This document shows positions 1 to 7,852 of a stretch of 64,000 nt of DNA, in pieces; position 1 is the first letter of the stretch, and the number at the start of each line of letters is the position of its first letter. Origin of the DNA: Mesobacillus sp. AQ2 (GTDB lineage Bacteria; Bacillota; Bacilli; Bacillales; Cytobacillaceae). Where the stretch lies: the NCBI RefSeq assembly GCF_030122805.1, contig NZ_CP126080.1:2175001-2239000 (forward strand), in the 5' to 3' direction. Below the pieces are notes generated by a model that saw only the letters and a list, made by a program, of their open reading frames with translations, had not been told where the DNA came from and did not search any database. A program made the position numbers and the translations under genes.

Positions 1-1
1 G

Positions 2-1219
2 GAGGACTCAATTACCTGGCTGAATGCTTTGTTCACAGCTACATCAGCTATGACAGTTACAGGTCTGGCTGTCGTTGATACAGAATCAGCCTTTACTCTA
101 TTTGGTGAAATAGTGATTGTCTCCCTGATTCAATTGGGAGGACTGGGAATCATGTCTTTTGCAATCCTTATCTATATGGTGTTAGGGAAGAAAATTGGAA
201 TCAAACAGCGGATCGTCGTGCAGCAGGCATTAAATCAAACATCTATCGGCGGGGTTATCTTGTTAGTCAGGAATTTGTTCATCTTTTCCTTAACGATTGA
301 AGCAATTGCCATGCTCCTGCTGGCTATCCGCTGGGTGCCCCAATTTGGTTGGGGTAAAGGGCTTTATTATAGTTTTTTTCATTCCATTTCAGCGTTTAAC
401 AATGCCGGTTTTGCATTATGGTCCGACAGTTTGATGGGATTCGTGGGGGATCCAATCATCAATATTGTGATTACATTGCTATTTATCATTGGGGGAATCG
501 GATTTACGGTTTTAGCTGACATGTGGAGGAAAAAGCGCTTCCGTAAATTGAGCCTCCACTCCAAGATGATGATCATCGGTACATTCATTATTAACCTCGT
601 GGCAATGTTCATTATTTTTATCCTGGAATACCATAACCCCAATACACTCGGAGGATTGAATTCACTAGGTGATAAATTGTGGGCTTCTTATTTCCAGGCA
701 GTAACACCGCGAACTGCGGGATTTAACTCCCTGGATATATCGGCCTTACAGGAAGATACGATCTTCTTATTTTTAATCCTTATGTTCATAGGTGCAGGAA
801 GTGCATCTACTGGGGGAGGCATAAAACTAACAACGTTTTTGGTCATATTATTTTCGGTCATTACGTTCCTTAAAGGAAAAGAAGAAACCGTGCTCGGAAA
901 AAGGGCAATCAGCCTTACGATTGTTTTGCGTTCATTGGCGATCTCGACAATTGCACTTTTTTTAATTTGTTTGGGGATTTTTATTATGAATATTACGGAA
1001 GAAGCTCCATTCATTCAAGTTGTTTTTGAAGTTATATCGGCATTTGGTACTGTAGGATTATCAATGGGAATAACAGGGTCACTTACCGCAATTGGGAAAG
1101 CAGTGATTATATTTGTTATGTTTGCAGGGAAGCTAGGCCCATTGACAATGGCTTTTTCTCTTGCAAATGCAACTGAATCACGAATTAAGTATCCAAGGGA
1201 AGATGTACTCACAGGGTGA
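2..1219 (+). CDS. TrkH/KtrB-family potassium uptake channel subunit, 5' end cut by the window
   Basis: Membrane pore subunit of a Ktr/Trk potassium uptake system, which works with a cytoplasmic RCK partner (KtrA/C type) not present here. The reading frame is open to the first bases of the window, so the start and about 40 residues are missing. The four pore-loop motifs of the family are visible in order: TVTGL, NNAGF, RTAGF and GTVGL, each carrying the selectivity-filter glycine. The GAGSASTGGGIK segment between the third and fourth repeats corresponds to the gating loop of KtrB. About ten hydrophobic segments are seen. It is followed by its own terminator, so it ends a transcription unit. 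KtrB and KtrD cannot be told apart from this fragment. Confidence 0.9.
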   Translation, partial: EDSITWLNALFTATSAMTVTGLAVVDTESAFTLFGEIVIVSLIQLGGLGIMSFAILIYMVLGKKIGIKQRIVVQQALNQTSIGGVILLVRNLFIFSLTIEAIAMLLLAIRWVPQFGWGKGLYYSFFHSISAFNNAGFALWSDSLMGFVGDPIINIVITLLFIIGGIGFTVLADMWRKKRFRKLSLHSKMMIIGTFIINLVAMFIIFILEYHNPNTLGGLNSLGDKLWASYFQAVTPRTAGFNSLDISALQEDTIFLFLILMFIGAGSASTGGGIKLTTFLVILFSVITFLKGKEETVLGKRAISLTIVLRSLAISTIALFLICLGIFIMNITEEAPFIQVVFEVISAFGTVGLSMGITGSLTAIGKAVIIFVMFAGKLGPLTMAFSLANATESRIKYPREDVLTG

Positions 1220-1254
1220 GGCATTTCCGCTATTACCTTTAATGAAAATAAATG

Positions 1255-1288
1255 AAAATCGCTTAACAATGACGTTAAGCGATTTTTT
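1255..1288 (+). terminator. Rho-independent terminator of the potassium channel gene
   Basis: A 13-bp stem (AAAATCGCTTAAC and its complement) with a 6-base loop is followed by a run of T. It lies 36 bases after the stop codon. The convergent SDR gene begins its 3' end just beyond, and the A-rich left arm may let it act in both directions. Confidence 0.85.
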
Positions 1289-1340
1289 AATTTCTATTAT
1301 CATCAGTGGTTTTTAGTCATAGCTACTGGTCTTCCAAGAC

Positions 1341-2057
1341 TTAAGGATTGGTTGACCATAATCCAGCTGTTTTCACAAGAACTCTTGGATGCAGTTTCAA
1401 TCCTGCAACAAGAAGGTCTGCTAAATCCTCTGGCTGCATGACATTTTCAGGGTTCCCGCTGATCAGATTGCTTTCGACAGCGAGGTCGGTTGCCACAGTA
1501 CTTGGTGTCAAAGCCGTTACGCGCACATTATTTTTCCTGACTTCAAGCATCAGTGATTCTGTCAGTCCGAGGACTGCGAATTTAGAAGCAGAGTAAGCAC
1601 TAGTGACTGGCGCTCCTTTTTGGCCAGCAGTGGAGGAGATATTCACAATGTCTCCGGATTTTCTTTCGATCATTTCTGGCAGAACCGCTCTTGTAACGTT
1701 ATAAACTCCCATCAGGTTTACGCGGACAATCTTTTCCCATTCTTCAGGGGATAAATCCATAAAGCCGCCAAACTTTGCGATTCCTGCATTGTTGACTAGA
1801 ATATCAATCGCACCCAGGTCTGATTTGATATGCTCCACGGCATGCTGTACCGCTTCAAGATCAGATACATCTGCTGAGGCAGCGGAAATATTAACATCAT
1901 ACTGCTCGAGTTCTTCAGTCAGTTTTTCAAGATTGGACATCGTTAAGCCAATCAATCCTAGATTAACTCCTTCTTTAGCCAAAGCAATCGCAACTGCTCG
2001 TCCAATCCCTCTGCCTGCCCCGGTTACAATAGCTGTTTTTCCTTTTAGTGAAATCAT
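1341..2057 (-). CDS. SDR-family 3-oxoacyl-[ACP] reductase-like oxidoreductase (FabG/YkvO type)
   Basis: Classical short-chain dehydrogenase of 238 residues, the usual size. The NAD(P)-binding motif TGAGRGIG is at residues 12-19, the NNAG motif at 89-92, the catalytic Ser near 141, and YSASK at 155-159 with Tyr155 and Lys159. The ATG at 2057 is chosen because GGAGG lies 9 bases upstream; the frame stays open six codons further to a TTG inside that ribosome binding site. The Arg in TGAGRG favours NADPH. It stands alone rather than in a fatty acid operon, so it is more likely an accessory FabG-like reductase than the essential FabG. Substrate unknown. Confidence 0.85.
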   Translation of the reverse strand: MISLKGKTAIVTGAGRGIGRAVAIALAKEGVNLGLIGLTMSNLEKLTEELEQYDVNISAASADVSDLEAVQHAVEHIKSDLGAIDILVNNAGIAKFGGFMDLSPEEWEKIVRVNLMGVYNVTRAVLPEMIERKSGDIVNISSTAGQKGAPVTSAYSASKFAVLGLTESLMLEVRKNNVRVTALTPSTVATDLAVESNLISGNPENVMQPEDLADLLVAGLKLHPRVLVKTAGLWSTNP

Positions 2058-2196
2058 GCTATCATTCCTCCTCAAATTTTTCTCGAAACGCTGCTAATAA
2101 ACAAGCAGTATTCATTATGATTCAATATTGCATACAAGCCAAACATTTTGTTTGGACCTGGCTCTATATCTCTATGATAAGGTCTGTTAAAGCCCT

Positions 2197-2229
2197 AAAA
2201 AAACGAGCAAAGGGATTAACTCTTTGCTC
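2197..2229 (-). terminator. Terminator of the sigma/anti-sigma operon
   Basis: On the minus strand an 8-bp stem (GAGCAAAG with CTTTGCTC) is followed by seven T. It lies directly after the stop codon of the anti-sigma-like gene. Confidence 0.75.
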
Positions 2230-2241
2230 ATGCTCTCCTCC

Positions 2242-3354
2242 TTATTTAAACCGTTTCTGTCCTTCAATGAATTCTTTCTTATCCTTTGTCCTTACGACGA
2301 TTCTATATGGATCTTCCTTGACTTCTGGCCATATTTCATCAGACTTGATGAATTCTTCTGCCATTGTGTACAGGTCGGTGGCATGTTCGGCTGCGCCTTC
2401 GTCAGTGCTCTTAATAGTCATTGTGATGAAAATGGTCATTAAGCCATCTTCGCTTTTATGTCCGACGCCTGATACCTTATATTTTTTAAAGGTCATGAAT
2501 TCATGGCTAATACCCGAGACCGCGTTACTCCAGCGTGAATATTGTTCCCGTTTGGCTACATTGTATTTTCTCATTTTGACCTCAATATATTCCTTTTCCT
2601 TTACAGCGAGGGCATCTTCAACAGCCTTTTTAATTTCATCGACTTTTTCCTGCTTCTCCGTGCTTGGGATTTCAAGTTCAACTCGATCAATACCGAACAT
2701 AATATTATTATTAAAATTATATGGTTTTAGGGCAGCCTGAACGATTTCGAATACTTCCTCACTTTCTTTTTCGATTTCTGCTTGCTCTTGTTTCCACTTT
2801 CTAGATGGTTCATGGTACTGCCTTACTTTTATAAAGTAGTCTTCGATTCTTGTCCCTTTGAATTCTTCGGCCTGGACAATCGAAAGTCCGATTTTTTTCA
2901 CTCCTGGTTCCATTACTTTGACCTGCTTTTCAGAGGTATCCAAATGCACCATGATGCCTTCGTTTTTGCCGCCAACATACTGGTTCACTAGCTTTACAGG
3001 ATATCCTTCTTTTTTCAAAGCTTGTGTCAGCTGTTCTGTCAGGTCTTGCTGAGGATTATTATCAAACATGGCACTTAACGGCGGAATCTTCGAAATCATC
3101 TTCGCCATTGTCGGAGAAACAAATCCCGAACCGACAAAAAGCAGAAAACCAGCTGCGATTGCGGCTATAGTGACTCCAGCCTTTTTCCCAAAAGTCCATT
3201 GATTTTTTAGAGCTTGATTAAAACCTTCAAGTTCGCGTCCAACTCGATCAGCCCGGGCAGCTTCAAATTCTCCAGCAGCGAATCGGCCTGGTAAGTCTTT
3301 TGAGAATTTTTCAAGCGAAACAGGGGTCTGCAATACATTCTTATCAAAGCCCAT
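2242..3354 (-). CDS. Membrane anti-sigma-like protein with DUF4030-type extracellular region
   Basis: 370-residue protein with a charged cytoplasmic N-terminus of about 57 residues, one transmembrane helix (about 59-79) and a large outer domain resembling DUF4030. This is the layout of ECF anti-sigma factors: the N-terminal part holds the sigma factor and the outer part senses or scaffolds. Its start overlaps the end of the ECF sigma gene by 11 bases, so the two are translationally coupled. The inference of anti-sigma function rests mainly on this coupling and the single-pass topology; I see no canonical zinc-binding HxxxCxxC motif in the N-terminus. The signal sensed is unknown. Confidence 0.65.
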   Translation of the reverse strand: MGFDKNVLQTPVSLEKFSKDLPGRFAAGEFEAARADRVGRELEGFNQALKNQWTFGKKAGVTIAAIAAGFLLFVGSGFVSPTMAKMISKIPPLSAMFDNNPQQDLTEQLTQALKKEGYPVKLVNQYVGGKNEGIMVHLDTSEKQVKVMEPGVKKIGLSIVQAEEFKGTRIEDYFIKVRQYHEPSRKWKQEQAEIEKESEEVFEIVQAALKPYNFNNNIMFGIDRVELEIPSTEKQEKVDEIKKAVEDALAVKEKEYIEVKMRKYNVAKREQYSRWSNAVSGISHEFMTFKKYKVSGVGHKSEDGLMTIFITMTIKSTDEGAAEHATDLYTMAEEFIKSDEIWPEVKEDPYRIVVRTKDKKEFIEGQKRFK

Positions 3355-3922
3355 ATGACTTCTCCTCCATTTGAAAAAGTTGATCTTTTTTCATCAGTTC
3401 TGCTAGCTTTTTCCTGCCGCGTGCTAGCCTAGTCTTCACTGTATTGGTGTTTTCGTGTAGAATCAGGCTGATTTCCTTAACTGAAAAGTTTTCAAAATAA
3501 AACAGCAGCAGAGGGATCCGCTGTTCATCTTTCAAGGTAGTGATCAGCAGGAGCAGTTCCTGTTTTGTTTCCTTTTCAACGGCCATTTCCTGAGCTGACT
3601 CCGTTCTTAATCTGGTGATTGCCTCTGGATTCTCGTCGATATCTGTAAACTGATTTCTTTTTTGTTTTCGGTAAACATCAATCGAACGAGTATAAACAAG
3701 CCGGTAAAACCATGCTTTAAAATGACGGATCTCCACATCCCGCATTATGCTTAGATAACAATCCTCCAGGGCAATCTGGACAGCATCCTCAGCCAGCTCC
3801 CGCGAACCAAGGATAAGATAAGCCGTCCTATAGGCAGAGGAAAGAAGACTTTCCACAAGGTGGCTGAACGCTTCCCCATTTCCCGCCCGGATTTGATTTA
3901 GTAATTTCTGTTCCTCACTCAA
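3344..3922 (-). CDS. ECF-type RNA polymerase sigma factor (sigma-70 family)
   Basis: About 192 residues with the two regions expected of an ECF sigma: region 2 (from AYRTAYLILGS through AWFYRLVYTRSIDVYRK), which contacts core and the -10 element, and region 4 (LLLFYFENFSVKEISLILHE then TVKTRLARGRKKL), the helix-turn-helix that reads the -35 element. An upstream in-frame ATG exists at 3937, but GGAGG sits just inside that extension and 8 bases before TTG at 3922, so TTG is the better start. It is first in a two-gene operon with the membrane protein downstream. A possible ECF promoter lies just upstream, suggesting autoregulation. It resembles the SigM/SigV/SigX group, but I cannot assign a member. 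Confidence 0.85.
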   Translation of the reverse strand: MSEEQKLLNQIRAGNGEAFSHLVESLLSSAYRTAYLILGSRELAEDAVQIALEDCYLSIMRDVEIRHFKAWFYRLVYTRSIDVYRKQKRNQFTDIDENPEAITRLRTESAQEMAVEKETKQELLLLITTLKDEQRIPLLLFYFENFSVKEISLILHENTNTVKTRLARGRKKLAELMKKDQLFQMEEKSYGL

Positions 3923-3956
3923 CTGGGCAACCTCCATATTTTATTTTCACTAGTAA

Positions 3957-3984
3957 GTCGTTTGAAGGTGGCATTCTGGTTTCA
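3957..3984 (-). promoter_or_regulatory. Possible ECF-sigma autoregulatory promoter
   Basis: Read on the minus strand: TGAAACC, then a spacer, then CGAC, about 35 bases before the sigma start. B. subtilis ECF promoters have an AAC-type -35 and CGTC or CGAC at -10. The spacer is 17-18 bases, about one longer than usual, so the match is suggestive only. Confidence 0.4.
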
Positions 3985-4119
3985 CTTTTCGTAAAATTCT
4001 TTGACTTACTTGATTGTGTCATGATTAATCAGTATCTAATATGTATTAACTTTACCAAAAATTAACTTAGGCGGGTGGACAATTACAATAGTGAGGAGAA
4101 TCCGTAGTTTTTGGGTAGA

Positions 4120-4345
4120 TGGAAGAAACATGTGCCCGAAATAGAAACGATAAAGGGTTCACAGGGAGAAGATGCGGGGAACATGTGCCCGAAAAGGAGC
4201 TAAGAAGGGATTTACGGGAAGAAGATGGAGAAACATGTGCCCGAAAAAGAGCGGAGAGAGGATTTACGGGAAGAAGATGGAGCAACATATGCCCGAAAAA
4301 GAGCAGAAAGAGGATTCACGGGAAGAAGATGGAGCAACATATGCC
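4120..4345. repeat. Tandem repeat, 52-53 bp unit, about 4.3 copies
   Basis: The core ACATGTGCCCGAAA (ACATATGCC in later copies) recurs at 4128, 4181, 4233, 4285 and 4337, giving periods of 53, 52, 52 and 52. Between cores is a purine-rich stretch ending in GGGAAGAAGATGGAG. Copies diverge gradually, with TGTG changing to TATG in the last two. The unit length is not a multiple of three, so any reading frame rotates from copy to copy; overlapping open frames on both strands here are most likely a by-product. It fills the gap between the sigma operon and a small membrane gene. Function unknown. Confidence 0.85.
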
Positions 4346-4449
4346 TCTAAATGGTTTTCATCCATAACAAGTTATCGGGAATGATGTTTAAGGTAACCTT
4401 ATATTTGTTATTTTTTGTTAAAATAATATGAAAAAGTAGGGGAGCATCA

Positions 4450-4753
4450 ATGTGGAAGCAAATCGTGTTTTTTTGTGATATTAGTGATCTTCTTTTTTAT
4501 CTATTTAAAAGTGTTTAATTATATATTCAGGTTTGTCAAAGCCAATTTGCTTCCTTATGGGTTGCTGGTTTTTATCTTTCAGATATTTTTTGCTATCGTC
4601 ATTCTCTTTTCGGCTACAATTGTGACTACGAGGAAGATCTTTGAGGTGATCAAAGATAGATTTTCGTTTAAGAACTACACACAAAGTAAGGCTGAACCAA
4701 AATCATATTGGTTCAGCCTTTTATCATCAAATTGGAAAATCGATTTTCTTTGA
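4450..4753 (+). pseudogene. Small two-helix membrane protein, apparent frameshift in a T7 run
   Basis: An ATG at 4450 has a good ribosome binding site (AGGGGAG) and begins MWKQIVFF, but the frame stops soon after. The other frame, from 4475, gives a hydrophobic protein of about 90 residues with two membrane segments (VILVIFFFIYL and LLPYGLLVFIFQIFFAIVIL). The two join smoothly if one T is removed from the seven-T run at 4468-4474. This is either a real +1 frameshift, slippage-dependent expression, or a sequencing error. The C-terminal end runs through a terminator hairpin and overlaps the convergent gene, so the natural end may also be altered. Family not recognised. Confidence 0.45.
4688..4723. 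terminator. Bidirectional terminator
   Basis: A 13-bp perfect stem (AAGGCTGAACCAA and its complement) has T residues after it on the plus strand and after its complement on the minus strand. It lies between the small membrane gene and the convergent nuclease gene. Confidence 0.75.
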
Positions 4754-5668
4754 CAGATCAGGAAAGTCGATGAACGGATTGCGGTTACCTTGTATATAAA
4801 ATATGGCCTGGTTTCGGTGCTTTTCATAGAGAGTTGGAGGGAATTCCTCATTCCAGCGGACTAGAAGCGGGATGTTCACCTTTTTCTTGAATTCGTTCTT
4901 TACTCTTTTTGGATACCTGAGGAAAAAATAAAGCATTGCCCGTGCGGATGTTCCTTTCCCGTGTTCAGGCTCGAACTCGTACCCTGTGCTTATTCCACAA
5001 TTATTCTGGATCGTTTCATCATCTGATTCGGGATTGTAAAAATCAAAGTCGGCAAAAGGGAAATTAGACCTGGTGATATTGCAATCTGGCTCACAGACAA
5101 ACAAGTGATGAAGGTCGCCCTTCATCGGCTCAGCACCTGCAAACCAGGACTGGGGGACGATATGCTCGGTGTTCATTTTAAAATGTTCCTCAAACAGTTT
5201 CAGTTCCTTGATTGAATCAAAGCCATTCACCTGGATTTGCCGAGAACGTCTTCTGAATTCATCGTATTTCTTCCGCAATGTTTCGTTATCCTCGATCAGC
5301 AGCGATTCAGGGTCTTTCATCTGGCTGGAGTAGATGCTTTTTGCGGTTCCATCCGGATATAGGTCAACCCATGTGTATAAGTATAAATCCTTGGCCAGGA
5401 AGTAGGGGAGTTCATTCTTGTGGGACTGGAAAATAATCGTATGGAACTTATAAAAAAGAGCAAGATCGGACAAATCCAAATCCTGCGCTCCCCGGTAATA
5501 CTTTTCGATATCATGAAGGTCTTGAACAGGATCATAATAAAGCTGCTGATTGCTTTGAATATCGCGTCGATTATCTTTCAAGATCGTCAGCAGCTTTTTC
5601 AAATCGAGCGAATCGTACTTGTTTTCCCAGCGGTCTTTTTGACGTAGTTGTTTTTTATATTTAGACAT
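4727..5668 (-). CDS. Endonuclease I family nuclease (His-Me finger)
   Basis: 313 residues. The His-Me finger core of the EndA/NucM/endonuclease I family is clear: NTEHIVPQSWF at about 166-176 contains the catalytic His, and DLHHLFVCEPDCNITRSNFPF at about 185-205 holds the metal-binding His/Asn residues. Family members cut DNA and often RNA with one divalent metal. No signal peptide is visible: the N-terminus is highly charged (KYKKQLRQKDRWENKYD), unlike the secreted homologues, so it may be cytoplasmic or exported by another route. The 160 residues before the core are helical and of unknown role. It is a single gene, convergent with the small membrane gene. Confidence 0.85.
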   Translation of the reverse strand: MSKYKKQLRQKDRWENKYDSLDLKKLLTILKDNRRDIQSNQQLYYDPVQDLHDIEKYYRGAQDLDLSDLALFYKFHTIIFQSHKNELPYFLAKDLYLYTWVDLYPDGTAKSIYSSQMKDPESLLIEDNETLRKKYDEFRRRSRQIQVNGFDSIKELKLFEEHFKMNTEHIVPQSWFAGAEPMKGDLHHLFVCEPDCNITRSNFPFADFDFYNPESDDETIQNNCGISTGYEFEPEHGKGTSARAMLYFFLRYPKRVKNEFKKKVNIPLLVRWNEEFPPTLYEKHRNQAIFYIQGNRNPFIDFPDLSKKIDFPI

Positions 5669-5788
5669 GGAAGTCTCCTCATTCCTGGTATCTTTATTTC
5701 CATTTTAACAATTCAGGGTTTGTCCTTCAAAGTCTTGAACTGGAATGAATTGACCAGAACGAAGAAGATTCTATTTGCATTTATAAAT

Positions 5789-6835
5789 TCACTTGACCAG
5801 CTGAAAGATCATTTCCTTGTTACGAGTTGAAAATACCTTATTATGTGATGACACCATTGCTGATTGAGGAGCTGCCGGCTCAATGAATTGTTTTGCTTTA
5901 TTCACGGCATTGGCTGCATCCTGGAAGGTCCCGGCTATTAAATTCAACTTGCCTTCGTGTTTTAAAATATCACCGGCTGCAAATAAGCCTGGTACAGATG
6001 TTTCACTTGTCGGTGTGCCATCAATATAAAAGCCATCGATCATGGCTGGTTCCAACTCGCTATTCTGAAGCAGGGAAGCGTCCTGATCAAATCCGTGATT
6101 AACCAAAACATCATCAATACGAAGACGCTGAACCTCACCAGTTTCCAGATTGGTGATCTCAACCATTTCAATGGATGAATGATCCTGGTCAGCAATTAAA
6201 TTGGTGATGCTTGATTGGAACAAACATTCCACAGAACTGTTCATCAGCTGGGTAACTAGTGATTCATGCCCGGAAAAACACTCTCTCCTGTGAACCAGGT
6301 AGATTTTCTTTGCGACTGGTTCGAGGGCGTTCGCCCAATCGATCGCAGAATTGCCCCCGCCTGAAATCACGATGGTCCGATCTTTGAAATATTTAAGGGA
6401 ATTGACCATATAGTGAAGGTTGGACACCTCAAACTTTTCCGCTCCTTCAATCTTGAGCTTTTGAGGTTTTAAGATTCCGCTGCCAATGGCAACAACGACT
6501 GATTTTGAAAAATGGAGATTTCCAGATACAGCTTTTAGCAAAAACAAGTCCCCATCTTTGCTGATTGATCCGATTTTTTCATTCAGGGCTACTTCAGGGC
6601 TGAAAGTCAAAGCCTGTTCCTTTAATTGTTGAATTAACTTTGCACCTGTAATAGGGCCAATTCCGCCGACATCCCAGATTACTTTTTCAGGATAGACTTG
6701 AATCTTACCGCCTAAATCTGACTGGGCTTCTATAATCTTTGTTTTCATTTCCCGCAGGCCAGCATAAAAGGCGGAATATAGTCCTGCGGGTCCGCCTCCG
6801 ATAATCGTAATGTCGTAGATTTCATTGTTTTCCAA
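5789..6835 (-). CDS. Ferredoxin--NADP(+) reductase, thioredoxin-reductase-like type (YcgT/YumC)
   Basis: FAD flavoprotein of 348 residues that passes electrons between NADPH and ferredoxin or flavodoxin. The FAD motif GGGPAGL is at 13-19, the NADPH motif GGGNSAID is near 158-165, and the second FAD motif AAGDI is in the C-terminal third. The CxxC redox pair of true thioredoxin reductase is absent, and the C-terminal extension fits bacterial FNR. It is transcribed away from the iron-siderophore transporter with a Fur box in the shared promoter region. That context suggests a role in reductive release of iron or supply of electrons under iron limitation, as proposed for B. subtilis YcgT. Confidence 0.85.
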   Translation of the reverse strand: MENNEIYDITIIGGGPAGLYSAFYAGLREMKTKIIEAQSDLGGKIQVYPEKVIWDVGGIGPITGAKLIQQLKEQALTFSPEVALNEKIGSISKDGDLFLLKAVSGNLHFSKSVVVAIGSGILKPQKLKIEGAEKFEVSNLHYMVNSLKYFKDRTIVISGGGNSAIDWANALEPVAKKIYLVHRRECFSGHESLVTQLMNSSVECLFQSSITNLIADQDHSSIEMVEITNLETGEVQRLRIDDVLVNHGFDQDASLLQNSELEPAMIDGFYIDGTPTSETSVPGLFAAGDILKHEGKLNLIAGTFQDAANAVNKAKQFIEPAAPQSAMVSSHNKVFSTRNKEMIFQLVK

Positions 6836-6958
6836 TGTGAACCCTCCTTGAAATGATCTAAATGTATACGGTAATAAAACTGACGGGATTTAAATTTTCA
6901 CAAATCTGTCATTGACTGATAAAAGTAATAGCTTTATAGTATTCATTGTAAACGATAT

Positions 6959-6973
6959 TGATAATCATTATCA
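6959..6973. promoter_or_regulatory. Fur box
   Basis: TGATAATCATTATCA is a perfect 7-1-7 inverted repeat, matching the B. subtilis Fur consensus exactly. It lies 33 bases before the ATPase start and 124 bases before the divergent reductase start, so it can control the transporter directly and possibly both directions. Confidence 0.9.
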
Positions 6974-7006
6974 ACGAGAAAATGAAAAACTTTGGAGGAA
7001 TGATAC

Positions 7007-7852
7007 ATGGTCCGCTTATACACAGACCAATTGTCCGTCGGTTACGGGGAACGAACAATTGTAAATGACCTGACATTAGACATTCCTGACCAGCAAATCA
7101 CGATTATCATTGGCCCAAATGGCTGCGGTAAATCGACCTTGCTAAAATCGATGTCAAGAATCATTCCTCATCAGTCAGGCTCGATTTACCTGGATGGTTC
7201 GAGTATCTCAAAAGAAGATACGAAAAGCCTGGCACGTAAGATGGCGATTCTTCCGCAGACTCCTGAAAGTGCCGCAGGCCTGACAGTAGGGGAATTGGTG
7301 TCATATGGCCGATTTCCTTATCAAAAAGGATTCGGGAGGCTGATGAAGAAGGACATCGAAGTCATTGACTGGGCCCTTGAGGTGACCGGAACGGCTAGTT
7401 ATAAATATGAGCATGTCGATTCATTATCCGGAGGACAGAGACAGCGTGTCTGGATTGCACTCGCACTCGCACAGGAAACAGAAATGATTTTCCTTGATGA
7501 ACCGACCACCTATTTGGACATGGCACATCAGCTTGAAATACTCGAGCTGCTGCAAAAGCTGAACAAAGAGCAGTCAAGGACAATTGTGATGGTGCTGCAT
7601 GATTTGAATCATGCGGCAAGATTTGCTGATCACCTGGTTGCCCTGAAAGCCGGGAGTATTGTTAAAACAGGAACAAGTGAAGAAGTCATCACTAAGGAAG
7701 TGCTCAGGCAAGTCTTCAACATTGACGCTGCAATCGGGAAAGATCCTCGTACAAATAAGCCGATTTGCATCACGTACAACTTACTAAAAGGAGAAGAAGA
7801 AAATGAAGAAATTACTTATGCCATTCCTGCTAATGCTGGTGCTCGTTATTAG
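7007..7852 (+). CDS. Iron-siderophore ABC transporter ATP-binding protein (FecE/YusV type)
   Basis: ATPase of 281 residues that drives import of ferric siderophores. Walker A GPNGCGKST is at 36-44, the signature LSGGQRQR and Walker B IFLDEPT follow, with the H-loop LHD. Start ATG follows TTTGGAGGA. The frame runs 50 bases into the next gene; the last ~17 residues lie in this overlap and look non-conserved, so the end may have drifted. It is first in a four-gene operon (ATPase, binding lipoprotein, two permeases) behind a Fur box, which predicts induction in low iron. Order with ATPase first differs from feuABC. Confidence 0.92.
   Translation: MVRLYTDQLSVGYGERTIVNDLTLDIPDQQITIIIGPNGCGKSTLLKSMSRIIPHQSGSIYLDGSSISKEDTKSLARKMAILPQTPESAAGLTVGELVSYGRFPYQKGFGRLMKKDIEVIDWALEVTGTASYKYEHVDSLSGGQRQRVWIALALAQETEMIFLDEPTTYLDMAHQLEILELLQKLNKEQSRTIVMVLHDLNHAARFADHLVALKAGSIVKTGTSEEVITKEVLRQVFNIDAAIGKDPRTNKPICITYNLLKGEEENEEITYAIPANAGARY

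Noticed and set aside
2048..2740. Long plus-strand frame over the anti-sigma gene
   Set aside because: Shadow of the minus-strand gene; no ribosome binding site and no known domain.
4120..4345. CRISPR array
   Set aside because: The units are contiguous and similar along their whole length, with no unique spacers and no cas genes.
4067..4384. Open frames on both strands over the 52-bp repeat that look like small basic proteins
   Set aside because: They exist in several frames because the unit has no common stop and rotates frame; no ribosome binding site or family match.
5789..6835. Thioredoxin reductase
   Set aside because: Overall fold is similar but the CxxC active-site pair is missing; fits ferredoxin-NADP reductase.
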